Shown piece by piece: positions 47,080 to 59,437 of a stretch of DNA of 64,000 bases. The notes under the pieces were generated by a model. It made no database searches. It saw nothing but the letters and a program-made list of their open reading frames with translations, and had not been told where the DNA came from. The translations under genes and the position numbers were made by a program. The stretch comes from Allacma fusca (Eukaryota > Arthropoda > Collembola > Symphypleona > Sminthuridae). Each line of letters opens with the position of its first letter. Position 1 is the first letter of the stretch. The stretch is taken from assembly GCA_947179485.1 (NCBI GenBank), contig OX359246.1, positions 52,865,632 to 52,929,631 on the forward strand. Direction: 5' to 3'.

Positions 47080-47209
47080 AGCCAGCAATTGCTGGCTGTG
47101 CAGTACTCGTAATAAATACATTCAAGAAGGCTTACTAAGCATAGAAAATACAGTCCGCATACACAAAATGTCATCCCGTGAAAATATGCGGACTGTATTT
47201 TCTATGCTT
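47080..47209. repeat. Palindrome and long perfect hairpin
   Basis: AGCCAGCAATTGCTGGCT at 47080-47097 is a perfect 18-bp palindrome. Then 25-bp arms (AAGCATAGAAAATACAGTCC plus GCATA, 47137-47161) are perfectly inverted at 47185-47209 around a 23-base loop. No promoter or known hairpin family can be assigned. Confidence 0.9.
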
Positions 47210-47610
47210 TGTAAGCATATTTGGTTATGCTTTCTCATCAAATTTCGGGAGGGATTCATTCATTCGATTGTATCGAAGTTTGCAATTATCGAAAAATTAA
47301 AACGGTGAATTCGTAACGTTGTACCACAACCTGCTTAACTTGTGCTAACTCTGATTCCAATAGTCGCAGAACTAGGATTCTTGGCCAGGTTATGAAAAAT
47401 TTAATTGGAAATCATGAAGATACAACAGTTGTCATATTACCTAAACAGCTAAAAACAAGGCTACCTAACCCCGCAACTACAAACTTTTTCGCGAAAAATG
47501 AGTTCGTAACGTGCATTAATTTTTTTTCTACAATGAAAATGTATAACCAACTGCAGTAAAATTGTACATAATGGATTTCCTAGGGACGCCAAAATTTGAC
47601 CACTATAGAC

Positions 47611-49008
47611 CAGGCACTCCGGAACAAGGGGGGACAGGAGGGACGTTGACCCTCCAAAAAATCGTCAGGGAGGGACAGGCTGTACTACTGTCCCCCCCCA
47701 CTTTTCAAGAATCAAGTTAACCTTTTCTTAACTTTTTGCTGTCAAAACTCCTATTCAATTTTTTAAAAATCCTTCACAAACTGCTGTTAGTTGTGTTTAA
47801 AAAACTCGAAAGAAACTATTTCTACTAAACAAAAATGTTTACACAAATTGTAAAATATTTTTTCATCCGTTCATCTAGGTAACTACCAGAATTGAGTAGT
47901 GAAAGTAGTGGGTCATAAAACTGCAGTCCGAAATATATTTTTAAATCTACCGGTTTCATCCTTGATAATGATTTTTAACTTACGTTATTTTATGCCAGTA
48001 CTGCAATAAACATTGTGGGTTGAAATTGTGGGATTGTTCAAATAGTAGCTTAGGAATTCAACGCAACGCGGCCCGTCAAGAAATTAAAGGATATTTTGCT
48101 ATCCATCATTCTTTCCTATTGTTAAATTTGGAATATTATTTCCCGCTACGTTTGCCGAACATATTGACCTCCCCTTGCCAGATTGATCCAGGCCAAAATC
48201 TTGGTCTGGATCAAAAATTTGAACAATTTGAAACTTTTGCTTTAAATTTCGTTCCAAACTCATACCAGATCAATAAATCTATTCCAAAATGTCGGACCAG
48301 ACAATTAATACCATTCCTGTATTACGAGTTTAACGAACAATTTGCTAGGAGCAGTTTATATACTCGATAGATTTTAGCACTCCAATGTTACTGAAAAGAA
48401 TACAACTGAGTATTAAAACGTCACCTATGGAGTTTATTTCAGGATATTAATAATTGGATGATAATAATAATAATTAATGAAATATTGTTGTTGGGGAAAA
48501 CATTTACATCAAAAAATTTACTGACACAAAATTTGGTCTGTTCCAACGGATGGAAAAGACCATGCACTTTTAAACCAGTAAATCTACTGGAGAATGTTCC
48601 TTGGACGAAAATTGTGCAACAAATCTTGTGGAAAGGTTCTAAACTTGGACCAGACCAAAAATCCAAGAACAGATTGAACCATTCCAGGAACTTGATCGCC
48701 AATCAATGCAAGGATTCTTTGAAACCTCTATTTGAAATCCATAAAATTTTGATAGTATTTACTGTGTGTAAGTAATGTTCTAATATATGAGATTGAGTTG
48801 GTGTGTTCTATGAAAGCTTCTTCTTTTAAAAACAATCTTGGAATAAAAATTAATAGATCTATATTTTGCATGCTTATATGAGCAAATTAACGAAAAATAT
48901 TGTGTAACCTTACACATACATACGTTTGTATGTGGTCAGTAGCCAAGTAACGAAAACTAATTTTGAATTGTTGTCCCCCCCACTTTTTTGGACGTTCCGG
49001 AGTGCCTG
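47611..49008. mobile_element. hAT-type element (CAGGYACTCCGG), copy 2
   Basis: Ends CAGGCACTCCGGAACAAGG and ACGTTCCGGAGTGCCTG; the TSD CTATAGAC (47603-47610, 49009-49016) is exact. CCAGACCAA/TTGGTCTGG words inside, G and C runs near the ends (GGGGGGACA, TGTCCCCCCC). It holds the uninserted version of the site where copy 1 received the TTCCGG MITE. Confidence 0.94.
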
Positions 49009-49016
49009 CTATAGAC

Positions 49017-50050
49017 AGGGACCACACTGCATTTATAAGTATACAGTGGTCAGATGTTACTATTTCAACACATGCAAATATATGTATGTATACATATCAG
49101 CACGAATCCGACGAAGTTTTGATTGCCAACTTTATTTAAAATCGGTAATTTGACTTTTTTTAAATAATCGGTAATTATATTGTTTTCCGCTTCAAACTTC
49201 GAATGTTCATCTTAGCAAGAAAAACTTGTAAGTAATTGATGAACACTGCAAAGACTCAGATCACTCCATGTCTTATCATCCGTAGAGAAATTTGGTTAAA
49301 ATATTTTTCGACCTCTTGATTTGTTGGAATTCATCTTCAAGAGAACTAAATTATCTGAGTTCTTACAAAGCAACTAATAATTATTTTAAGATGAATAATT
49401 AAAGCAACTAAATACAAAGAATACAATAAATTAGCATTGGATTTAGTACATACGTGCATATACAATACTAAACCGCTGCAAATAGAAACGTCGTCTACAT
49501 GTCTTTAATTTAACTAAACTCAAGCAGCTGTGTCATTGGTTCAGGTTTGCGCGAGTTGTATTTATTTGTTCAGTTGATTGAGAGTTGATTACATCAAGTA
49601 CGGTTCCTATATATATGTTTTTTAGACTTACTTATTTTTTGTTACGCTTAAAATTTATTTAATCAGTATTAAAAACAGCTTACATAGGGACTCCTACAAT
49701 TAATGATGAGTTCAAATAAACGAAAAGAATAATGTTTTTCGTTTGCATGTTAATTTAAATAATTTATGATTTATCAAGTAATTTATTTACCACAGCCGTG
49801 ACTTTGGCTTTAAAGAATTTGTCCGTTTTCAAATTTAAGCCAGCCTTTAAGATTTGAATATTTGGATTATTGTAGATATCACGCCTCTTTTGGGCATGTC
49901 CGTGCCCATGCTATACTTACATACATTCTGCAGGAACCCGGTTGCTCAAAACAAAGAGAAATTAACTCTTCAATTAAGAGTAGTCTGTTTTTTAAAAACG
50001 GCCACCCGTGTAGGTCCCTATTTTATAAAATATTTTTATAGGGCCCATCA
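49017..50050. other. Gene-free DNA, nothing recognised
   Basis: AT-rich sequence beginning with what looks like the rest of a pogo-type repeat (ATAGACAGGGACCACACTGC). No gene or complete element found. Confidence 0.45.
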
Positions 50051-50055
50051 GATAT

Positions 50056-51066
50056 TATTATTATTATTAGTCTTTATTGCAAGTGTCAAAAAGAATCAAT
50101 ACACAGGTATTGGTTTTCATCCCAGACACACATATACCACATTGAGATTGAAAAGCAAACATTAATACAGGCCAGGTCATAATCAGAAATTCCCATTTTA
50201 AGTACAGTATCCTTACGTTTCAAGATTTGTTTAATTAACATTCCCAGAAATCCATTCAAATACCATTGTGTGCACGTAGTTCACTTGGCAACGAGTTCCA
50301 AAGCTTTACGCAATTATAGATAATATTCGTTTGGGTGATGCTACATTTAACAACTGGATGGTAGAGAGTAATGCTAGAAGCAGAACGAAGGCTGGAGAGA
50401 CAAAGCTGAGCAACAAACACACCATTAAAGTAGTCAACACAGTGGCCATAATGAGACAGTATAAATATGAACTTATTGATATACAGACTTATACGCTCGT
50501 ATACATTCAAAACACATTTCTCATACATGTAGGGTAAAGTATTGGAAAACCTGAGCTTCCTGGAACCGGAGTGTAGCAGATGTAGGAATTTATCAAGTTT
50601 ATGCTGCAATAGATCGAGTTTTGTTTTACAGACTGAGGACCAAATCAGTATACAGTAGTCAATATGCGATAACACAAATGAGTTAATTACAAGTCTCATA
50701 GCACCCTCATTAAGGTATCTTCTGGCCCGAATAATTGCGCCCATGGATTTTGTTACCTTTTTAGTCACAGAGTCACAGTGTTCCTTAAAGTTAAGTTTAT
50801 CGTCAATAATTATGCCCAACTATTTGAAAGATCATACCCTATGAATCTCCACATTGTTAACAAAATGCTTATAATCAGTCAGAATATTTGAATTTGATTT
50901 GTGGTATACTACATATATGGTTTTGTCGGTGCTTATAGAAAAAGCGTTGTCACTCATCCACCTATAAATGTAATCAGCCACAACTGCATGTTAGAAAATA
51001 AGTTACTTAAACATGTATCATACATAAAGATGACAAGATCGTCAGCATCGGCCATATAGTCTATCG
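50056..51066 (-). pseudogene. Non-LTR retrotransposon (LINE) RT, 5'-truncated
   Basis: On the minus strand, from 51060 downwards, MADADDLVIF is the (Y/F)ADD catalytic motif of LINE reverse transcriptase with Tyr replaced by Asp. Then WMSDNAFSISTDKTIYVVYH, and in the frame at 50256-50819 LGIIIDDKLNFKEH, RRYLNEGAMRLVINSFVLSHIDYC and KLWNSLPSELR, which is the thumb/C-terminal region typical of Jockey/CR1-type elements. Frameshifts separate the blocks. The 3' end has GCAATAAAGAC followed by an (AAT)n tail at 50056-50069. The 5' part is cut off where the MITE 51067-51699 starts. Dead copy. Confidence 0.82.
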
Positions 51067-51699
51067 CAGTGGTCGGACTGTACTGTACTTTTTAGTACAG
51101 TATTGATAAAAGTACAGCATTGGTACAGTAACGCATCATCATTATGTTTCGTCAATAAAGCAGAGTACAGTATCTACATCTATTCATAACATGAACTATT
51201 GACACAGTATTGAAAAGCCGCTATAGCAATAAAAACAAGTAAAGCAAAGCAACGAATTGTTATAAATAATACAAATTCATATAAAGTACAGCAAATTATT
51301 GATACACGCAAAGGACCCCATCTAGTAAATTTACGGAGGAACTACTTACGTTAGACATTTACCATACGACATTAAAACGACAAACGAAAGCAGAATGAAC
51401 GGGCGATATTTGTGATTATACAATATTGACGATTATATACGTACTTCTATGGGTAAAGCACAGTATTGATAACTATTTATGTATAACTAGTAGAGTAAAG
51501 TAAAGTATTGATGACTATTTTTGCATAACTAGTGCAGTAAAGCAGAGTATTGAAACATATTTCGATGTGCTTTTAAAAGTAAAGCATTGTATTGAAACAA
51601 TTATCATATCCAGACTATAGTAAAGCACAGTACAGGTAAAGGCAACTGTACAAAAATAGCACTAGAGTATTGTATTGATGAATCAAAGTCCGACCACTG
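51067..51699. mobile_element. hAT-type MITE, word TACAGTATTGA
   Basis: Ends CAGTGGTCGGACT and AGTCCGACCACTG are perfect inverted repeats. Flanks GTCTATCG and TATATACC do not match. GTACAGTATTGATAA and GTAAAGCA words throughout. It stands at the junction between LINE sequence (left) and a pogo-like repeat (right). Confidence 0.78.
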
Positions 51700-51815
51700 T
51701 ATATACCACCGATTTGCTTGGCTATATAGTGAAATAATATAGTACATAGCGGCTTGCTATATAGTGAAATGAGCCGCGAAGGCTTGAATTGTAAAGCCAA
51801 GGCCGGTAAAGTTTA
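51700..51815. repeat. pogo-like repeat, paralogue of 61391-61479
   Basis: CTATATAGTGAAATAATATA, CATAGCGGCTTGCTATATAG and GAGCCGCGAAGGCTTGAATT occur here and, reversed, at 61391-61479 and 63370-63402. This copy preserves the site without the two hAT insertions found there. Confidence 0.8.
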
Positions 51816-52295
51816 AATCAACGGACAGGAAGTGGTCAATAATAATATAAGATTGGGGCCAATATTAGTTATTAATTTTTACAGCAGTTTTAGCCTCAGA
51901 ATGGTCAGTATTGGTCACGATTAGTTTTGTAGCCTCCGATGCGTCAATACTTTTCACAGGATTTTTGGCTAATAAACCGCTATAAGCAACTTCTCTATAT
52001 AGTCGTAGAATAATTTGGCCCGGTAATTCTCCCGTATACTTTAACGTTCAATAATTTTCGAATAGTAAACTTTCCAATAGTCATAACCTCTCTATTGTCC
52101 AGCATATTTTCTGTCCCCAGGATTCTACAACTCACCACATAGTCAAATTATTTAAAAAATCCGGGCCAAGGCGCGATCATAATTCCAATATTAACGAGCA
52201 ATATACATATTCAAACCTTACTATGCACATACGATTTGCCCAAAACCCTTCCCGGCGGGTATTTTTCAGGTACTACCTGATACCTCTCTGGGTAT
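51816..52295. other. Gene-free DNA, nothing recognised
   Basis: AT-rich. Short CTATATAGTCG strings suggest old pogo-type debris. Confidence 0.4.
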
Positions 52296-53189
52296 GCTAT
52301 TTCCAGGGTTGAAAATCGGAATCAAAAAAGAATCCGAAAATTTAAAGTAATAGAATCGGAATCGGAATTAAAAATGTAAAATTAGGTATTGGAATTCTAA
52401 TCAGAATTGGATAAAAAGTATGGGTATTTGTATTAGAATTTAATGATATTCCGATGAATTCCGATTCCATTTCTGACATTGCATTATACAGGCATAAAGA
52501 GGCCTTTAGAATCTTTTACATAGAACCTTTACCTTCTACCCTTTACACTTCTACATGGTTTTTGCGCAAATAGTTCTTTATGGTGGTAAAACAAATGGTA
52601 AGTAAGGCAGATTCATTTGTTCATGATTACTACGACTACAATAGAAATTTAGAAATACAAAAAAATAAAGACATGTTCCAAAGTATTCTGAAAAGAACTA
52701 TGGACCGCACAAGGGACAAATGAAACAATGTGTTTACGTGGTTGAATGATTCAGAGTTTTCAGAAATTCTTCAGCAAGTAACATTTGTAATTTTGACCAT
52801 TCCAGTAACTTAGGTTACTGTGGGAAGACATTTCTCTGCATTACGTTTAATTTAAAACTATAATCTAGGTCGACTACCGGAGGATTCCCTGTAAAACATG
52901 TCGTTTGTTCAAGTAAACAATAGTTTGGTCAACAACTGGTCGAATGACTTAAAACTGACAAAAATAACAATAAATTATAGGTTACATGCACGGAATTGAA
53001 ATCGAAATTATTTAAGTATTTGAATTAATTGGTATCGGAATTCAAAATTAATGATTTGGATACGTGGGAATTGGAATCGGAATTATTTAAAAGTGTTTGA
53101 ATTAATTGGTATCGGAATTCAAAATTAATGATTTGGATAAGTTGGAATCGGAATCTAAATCGAAGTTAAATTTAGGTAGGTATTTGAAT

Positions 53190-55623
53190 CAGTGCTCGGA
53201 CTGGGTACGGGTAATACTCGGGTAAATGGGTACGGGTACTGGTATGGGTACTACCCGGGTACAGAAGTGGCGTACTCGCAAGTACGCGGATACTACCCGG
53301 GTACTCTGGATTTTAGACAATAAAGTGGGTACATTTACGGGTACGGGTATGGGTACTCACTCAGTGGCAATCGGGTAGTACCCAATGGGTACGGGTATCA
53401 CTATGTAAAATGCCTGTACCCGTGGGTGCTGTACCCGAGTATTTTTGGGTACTTCAAGGATTCCTGATGGGATGGATTACTATGGCTAACAATAAGACCT
53501 ACCAACCGTGGAGTTGCTTATTTCGTAGTATACAGATACTTGCGTTAGTGACAGAGCCAAGTGGCTTCGTCTCATTTATGATTACGTGGTAGTTGCAATC
53601 TAACGCTTCTAATAATTCTTCCGAGGGATCTAATAAAGAAAAAAGCGTAGAGTCAGGAGTCAGTAAAATCTCCTGTTTATGGACTTACGCAGTGAAGCTC
53701 TTTAAAGAAGAATTTCAAGGGGCAGGTTCTTGAGATTCAGTTTAATGAGCTTCATTGGGAGCGTAACATTGCAATCATTTAAAGAAGTATTACGAGATAA
53801 GTTCGGAATAAATATACATTTATTAGCTTCGACCCAGATCCGTTTCTTAATGCTACAACCCCAGCGTTGCCCACTTGAAAATGCCAAGGCCAAGGCCAAA
53901 TGTACAGGCAATTTGAGTATTTTCAATCCTGGGCATTTATGACACTGAGTATTTATTATATACAGTGAATATTTTTACAATTTTAGAATTGAAAATATCA
54001 TTCCTTGCAGGCAATATTTATATTTCAGTCCCTTTGATTATTGTTGATAATTTTGATGTTAAAATAAGAGGCATCTGAACTCGGCTTTCAAAATTTTCAT
54101 GGGGCTGCATTTGAGTATTATTTCGCCTGCATTGTTCCAAAATTTGCGTCCCGGGGTCCATAAATGTGAGAGACAGTTTACGAATGTTTGTTCTATAAAG
54201 CTGTAATATAAATCGAATATTTAATCTTGCCTCCCACATTTATTTCCTGAAACCGCAATATTTGACTTGGAAAAATTATGATCAACTCAAAATTTTCCGT
54301 ATAACATTTTCTATAGTGTTCAAATATATTGTTTTGTGAATACGTTATATCGTTGATGGAAAACTGGCATGATCAGGAAATTCTACTTTCCTCCTATACT
54401 TTACTAACCTTGCGTCCTATTTGTAAGGTAATGTCAACAGTTCTTAACGACTTGTGTTAAAAGATTTTTGAGAAAACGATTTGTCACAAACAAAATTGTT
54501 TCATGTTCTCGAAGTTGAAAAGCAAGTTATAGAGAGTTTAGTATTAAAGAATTCGTCCCAATTGTTTATCCTTACACCATACAAGAATTGTTCAATAAGC
54601 AATTCGCGAGAACACATTTCATTCAGCAAGTTATTATTTTGGGGTACTAGCATTTGAATTTCATCAGTGATCATTAAAATAAATCATAAAAGGCCTTAAA
54701 TTTTAAGATTTTAAAGATTAAAAAAAAATTAAATAGGATACCCTTAACGCCTATGGAAAATTCCCAAAATCCCGGGCATTTTTAATGGAGGTCAAAAAAT
54801 TGATAAATTAAAAATGTTCAGCTAGGCAGGCATATGTCGTCGGGGATTTTAAATCGGCCAAACTTCCAGTACCCGAGTAATACCCGGGTACAAACAATAG
54901 GTACTCGGGTACGGGTACAGATTTTGGGTACATTACGGGTACGGGTAAATTGTGGGTACAGGTACTACTTTGTAGTCTCAGGTACGGGTAGTGTTTCTGT
55001 TCGGTATCGGGAATTCCCGAGGTTCCGGTTCGGTTTCGGTTCCGGTCCGGTTTCGGGTCAACGTTTTAAAGAACCGTTACATTTCGGTCCGGTTTCGGGT
55101 CATCGGTTTATGAACCGTCAAATTTCGGCCCGGTTTCGGGTACAAAAATCAAAACCGAAAGTTTTCGGGAAGGGTTTGTTAAAGCTGCTGTTTTGGATGA
55201 AAACGCGAAACCTGCATTTGGCGAGCATTTGTCAACTATTATTTGAAAAGGCGACACAATTTTGACTTCCATAAAAATGAATCATATACATTTTCTGTCG
55301 GTTCGGAAAGGAACCGGAACCGGTTCGGGGACCGCTTTTATTTTCCGGATCGGTTCCGGGAAGTCAAAAATGTCCCGGACTCGAAAATATCGGTTCCGGT
55401 TTCGGGAACAGAATTGGGATTTTTTTCGGTTCGGGAAAACGAGTCGGGCCGAGTCCATGTTTTGGTACCGTTCAGAAACACTAGGTACGGGTACGGGTAC
55501 TGAAATAATTTACCCGGGTACTCGGGTATGGGTACGGGTATAGGTACAGCATTTTGTCGTACCCGATATTCGGGTACGGGTATGGGTACGGGTACACGGT
55601 TTCGGTACCCAGTCCGAGCACTG
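53190..55623. mobile_element. hAT element, word ACCCGT, copy 2
   Basis: Ends CAGTGCTCGGACTGG and CCAGTCCGAGCACTG; the TSD ATTTGAAT (53182-53189, 55624-55631) is exact. Collinear with 7782-9501 in reverse orientation, lengthened by the 495-bp MITE 54989-55483. A plus-strand frame at 53730-53942 (SFIGSVTLQ, LRDKFGINIHLLA, CPLENAK) matches the frame at 8767-8967 of copy 1; it could be a transposase remnant but I do not recognise it. Confidence 0.95.
54989..55483. mobile_element. hAT MITE, word TTCCGG, copy 2 (495 bp)
   Basis: Ends TAGTGTTTCTGTTCGG and CCGTTCAGAAACACTA; the TSD GGTACGGG (54981-54988, 55484-55491) is exact. Copy 1 of the host element keeps the empty site (CAGGTACGGGTACGGGTACTG, reverse of 7888-7922 region). 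Same length as 6175-6669. Confidence 0.95.
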
Positions 55624-55678
55624 ATTTGAATTGGAATTGGAATTTTTATTTTTCCGATATTTCATCCCTGACTATTTC

Positions 55679-57569
55679 TGTCTCTTTGAACCTCTTCAAT
55701 GGGGATTAATTAATTCTCCTTGGGTTTACTGAAAGTGGTATCCAGTTGCGTAAGTATGGACCGTGCTCATCAGTTAATATGTACATAATAGGTTTTAGAT
55801 ATTCCTAAAGATTTAGTATTTGCTCGTTAGAGAATGGCGAGTTAAAAAGTTGAATCTAAACTGACTTGATGTGAGAATGCTACTGTTTGATTGGTAATAA
55901 GAACTTGAATCTAATTGCTTTTTATGCCATTACCCTTATGTTGCTTCATCAACATCATTGTTGATACTTGCGCCTCTGCGCCTCAAGACTCGAATTACTT
56001 GTTGGTTCGACGTTGTTACTGTCGGCCTAAGGACTAGAATCAAGCTGACTTGAGTTTATTTCATCATGTTGTGTGCATCCATCTAGTTTCCAGACGCCAG
56101 AAGCATTTATTCAATAAAAATATTCTCATGTGCATTATAGTTTACATCCGTGTGAGTTCTCCTGTCTCCACTCAGTTGGACATTGATTTTTTCCGTCAAT
56201 CTATATGAACTTGTGAAAAACGTTGTCCATTGTATGTTAGTAATCTCTCGCTCGTCTCTAGTCTACCTCATTCCCCAATGTATCCGTTAAGTTGCAACCT
56301 AAATTATAAAAACACCATACTTAAAAACATATCTATATGTACCATGTTTTGGCCAAATTATACTACCAGAATATGAACAAGTTTAATTTCTTGCCATTTG
56401 ATTGTTAATGCTGTATGAATTCTTTAGCAATAATCAATGTACATACATATATGCTAAAAAGTGAAGACAGGTGTAGTATTTATAAATTTTTACAACCAGT
56501 TTGAAAAATTGAGGCATGGAGTAAAGACAATGAGGAGAGAACCTTGTAGGGAATGTGAGGAACGCTGTGTGACATTTACTTTTGGTAATAATGCCATTTT
56601 TTCTAAGGTCTAGGTTGACTCCTTAAATGTTAGTCTATGGCGTGTTTTTTCCTCGGGAAGAGACTTGCTGGTTTTGTGGTCTCCTGTCATTGTCACGTTG
56701 TTAGATTTTGATTTTGATCCATGGTTTTCTTCCACTGAAGTCACAACGCAAGTGGCACATATTGGTTGTTGGAAGTTTACAAGCTTTTTCTCCTCTTCTG
56801 CTAGTAGACCTTTTTATTTTGGAAGTTCCACTCGACCATATTTTAAGCTACGTTATAACGGCATCTTCTACAAGAAGAAGTAGTAGATATTGTCAACTGG
56901 TTTTATTGAAGTTATTTTCAAGATGTTATGGAATGGTGCGCACCTATCTTGTAAGAGATTCCAGATCATGTTGCAAGCATGCAAGTACACTTGTAGAAGT
57001 CGATTTGAGGGTGATGCGTATAGTGTTGTTGATATCAGTTTCCTCCCGCTGGTCTGTATAAGGGAGCCGACCCGTCAAATTTTTGAATCCTTGTAATTTT
57101 AAGTTTACCTCCAGATTTACTGAAATTATTTAAATTGATTATTATCGATACGAAAAATCTTCATGCAGCAATTTTCTATATTTGATTTAAACCTTTTTTT
57201 CAGGAATTATTAAAACAATGTTTTATCATTTTATGTATTTGGCTACTGAACTGCAGGAGAAACCATTGTTAGTTGAGGTAGACAGGTAAAACGTAGCCAG
57301 CCTGGAAGAGTAATAATTAGTTATATTTTGTTTATTCTACCTTTAACAGTTTTGTTCCAGAATTTGCGTTTACACGTGTTTGCTGAACACAGTTTGTTTT
57401 GATGATATATATTACAGCAAAACGTTTTGTTTGTTTTTTAAATTCTCAGAAAATCTGTTCTAAACTGTTGACGTATGTATATATCGGTATAAATACTTTA
57501 AAATGCTCTAAATAAAAATTTGCTACAAGATTTGGAGCTGTAAAATTTCAACGAGTCATTTCAATATTT
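55679..57569. other. Gene-free intronic DNA, no repeats seen
   Basis: The longest stretch of intron 6 in which I see no transposon ends. Overlapping plus-strand frames at 56665-57096 have no recognisable domain and are not supported as genes. Confidence 0.45.
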
Positions 57570-57577
57570 GAGTAACT

Positions 57578-57918
57578 CAGGGATCGGATTTCTGTGGGAA
57601 GATTCTTCCCAGGGAAAAAATATTTCTGGCAGGGAAAATCTCAAAGTGAAGGGATTATTTTTTGTGAACATGAATTTTTTGATCTTTTTTTTTGCAGGGT
57701 TTTTCAAATTTGTTGGCATGTTGCAGCAAAATTTGTTATGCAAACAGGGATTTTTAGATTGGTCGTCCTAATTTGACAGGAATTTTACGTCTTGTTGCGA
57801 AATAATTTTTGCCAACAGGGATTTTTGAAATCCTTGAGGACCTCCCTGCAGGGACATAAGATTCAGCAGGGAAATTCAAAAATGATCTTTCAGGGAGATT
57901 TACAAAAATCCGATCCTG
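57578..57918. mobile_element. hAT MITE, word CAGGGAAAATC (341 bp)
   Basis: Ends CAGGGATCGGATTTCTGT and CAAAAATCCGATCCTG; the TSD GAGTAACT (57570-57577, 57919-57926) is exact. GGCAGGGAAAATC and CAGGGATTTTTG words inside. Confidence 0.92.
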
Positions 57919-57926
57919 GAGTAACT

Positions 57927-58937
57927 TAGGACAAACGATTCGAGCCACACTGCAGTACGTGGCAGAGAACTTGTTCTGTAGAAGGAAAGAAGCGGAATCT
58001 TGTCGGTGCTAGACACCTTGTGTTCCTTTTCTTTGTAGAAGTAATAAGGAAGGTTCTCTTGGATTCGGTTGGTGACTGCTCTGGCTGAGCTTTTAATATT
58101 TCTTGAGATATGACCGACTCATAAATCACGGGATTGCTGCACTGTCGGGACAGACGACGGACATCCGAATTTTCTTTTTTCTACTTCCTAAACTCCCCAC
58201 TGTCCAACTTTTTTCACTAGATTCTCTATGAGCTCCGTCTTTTCATGTGTAAATGCAATGTTATTATGAATTTTCATTGGAATCCGTAAAAATGTCTTGT
58301 TTCTTGCTATGCAGAGCAGACTGATTGTGAGACTTTTCTTTATAGAATGTCCATGGGAAACTAAGCTATTGTTGTATATAAAATTCCAGCTGGTTTACAG
58401 TAATTATATCCTCGCCTTAGTCCAGGCTCCAGGCCAAGGCCAAAGCTTGAGTTGGGCCCAAAAAAAGCTCACTCACATTAACGCCCTTCGGGAAATTAAT
58501 TCTAAAATAAAAATAACTAAATTCAAATGCAATTTGTTATATCCAAAAATAAATACTATTACTACACTGAATACTATGTTGGAAAGTTTCAAATCATTAT
58601 TGTTCTGTAATTACCAATTATATTAAAATCATGGAAGGGAATTTGAATTGGAATTATATTTTTAAAATTGGCGGATCCGAAACCATATTGGGATTGCAAA
58701 GAATGTTCCAAAGTAGATATAAACAAATATTACCATTGGTGTTGAAATATTTATACATTTAAACAACTAAGTTACAAATATCCTCTTAACTTTTCAATTA
58801 CATTATTTCATAGGTAACAATTACTGGGTCTGTTTTTTTTCAATACAGCCATTCTCATAGTGAAATATTTTTTGTTTTTATGTACATATAATGTACCCAG
58901 CTAGCACTGGAAGAACATAATGATTTCAGAATAAGTG
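57927..58937. other. Gene-free intronic DNA
   Basis: A GAATTTGAATTGGAATT scrap near 58640 recalls the GAATTCCG word family. Nothing else recognised. Confidence 0.4.
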
Positions 58938-59032
58938 ACGATATATCGCCGATAGGCGATATATCGTAAAATGTGATTTGCCCGAGAACGATAATTGCGA
59001 TATGAGATCAATGGCGATAACTGGCATCCCTA
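58938..59032. mobile_element. Right-end fragment of the BED hAT family
   Basis: GACGATATATCGCCGATAGG, CCCGAGAACGATAATTGCGA and ATAACTGGCATCCCTA match the right end of 28585-31246. The left side is absent. Confidence 0.8.
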
Positions 59033-59437
59033 GTAAGTAGGTTAAGTAACAATATTTGTATACAAGGTGTAGTTGAAGTTCGAATTGTGGTCAAGTGCAG
59101 TAGTTCGCCCAAGCTGTCGAGTTTTCAATGTACTCAATATTACAACTTTAAATTTGGAAGAGGTTCCAGTGCATTTCAAGGCGAGATGGAACAAACGTTT
59201 CGATCTTGATATGAGCATAAAACATACAATCTGCAAGTACCAGGCATAGATTAATTTTGATTTTACCCGTTCTGTATGCCTTTAAGTGAAAATGATATCC
59301 TTCAGTATCTGGCAGCCTTACACATATGTGGGATGGCTTGACCCGATTTTATGGGATGATGGCTTGAAATTTTCGCGTCACTGATGGTTTTTACGGGTGA
59401 AGCGTTCCGAATTTCCCCATTGGGATTATTTTGATAT

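Larger units (their letters stand above)
52304..55670. mobile_element. hAT element, word GAATTCCGAT, composite
   Basis: Ends CAGGGTTGAAAATCGGAATC and TTCCGATATTTCATCCCTG; flanks GCTATTTC (52296-52303) and ACTATTTC (55671-55678) match at 7 of 8. GGAATCGGAATT words run over 52310-52470 and 52990-53190. Outermost of a three-level nest (53190-55623, then 54989-55483). Confidence 0.85.

Noticed and set aside
48020..48370. 116-codon plus-strand frame
   Set aside because: It lies inside the hAT element 47611-49008; the other copy is broken there and no domain is recognised.
54834..55543. Overlapping plus-strand frames of 86-143 codons
   Set aside because: They run through TTCCGG and ACCCGT word arrays and recur on the opposite strand at 6161-6415 and 7862-8068, i.e. 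repeats.
56665..57096. Overlapping plus-strand frames of 68-117 codons
   Set aside because: No recognisable domain, three overlapping frames and no splice context; probably chance.
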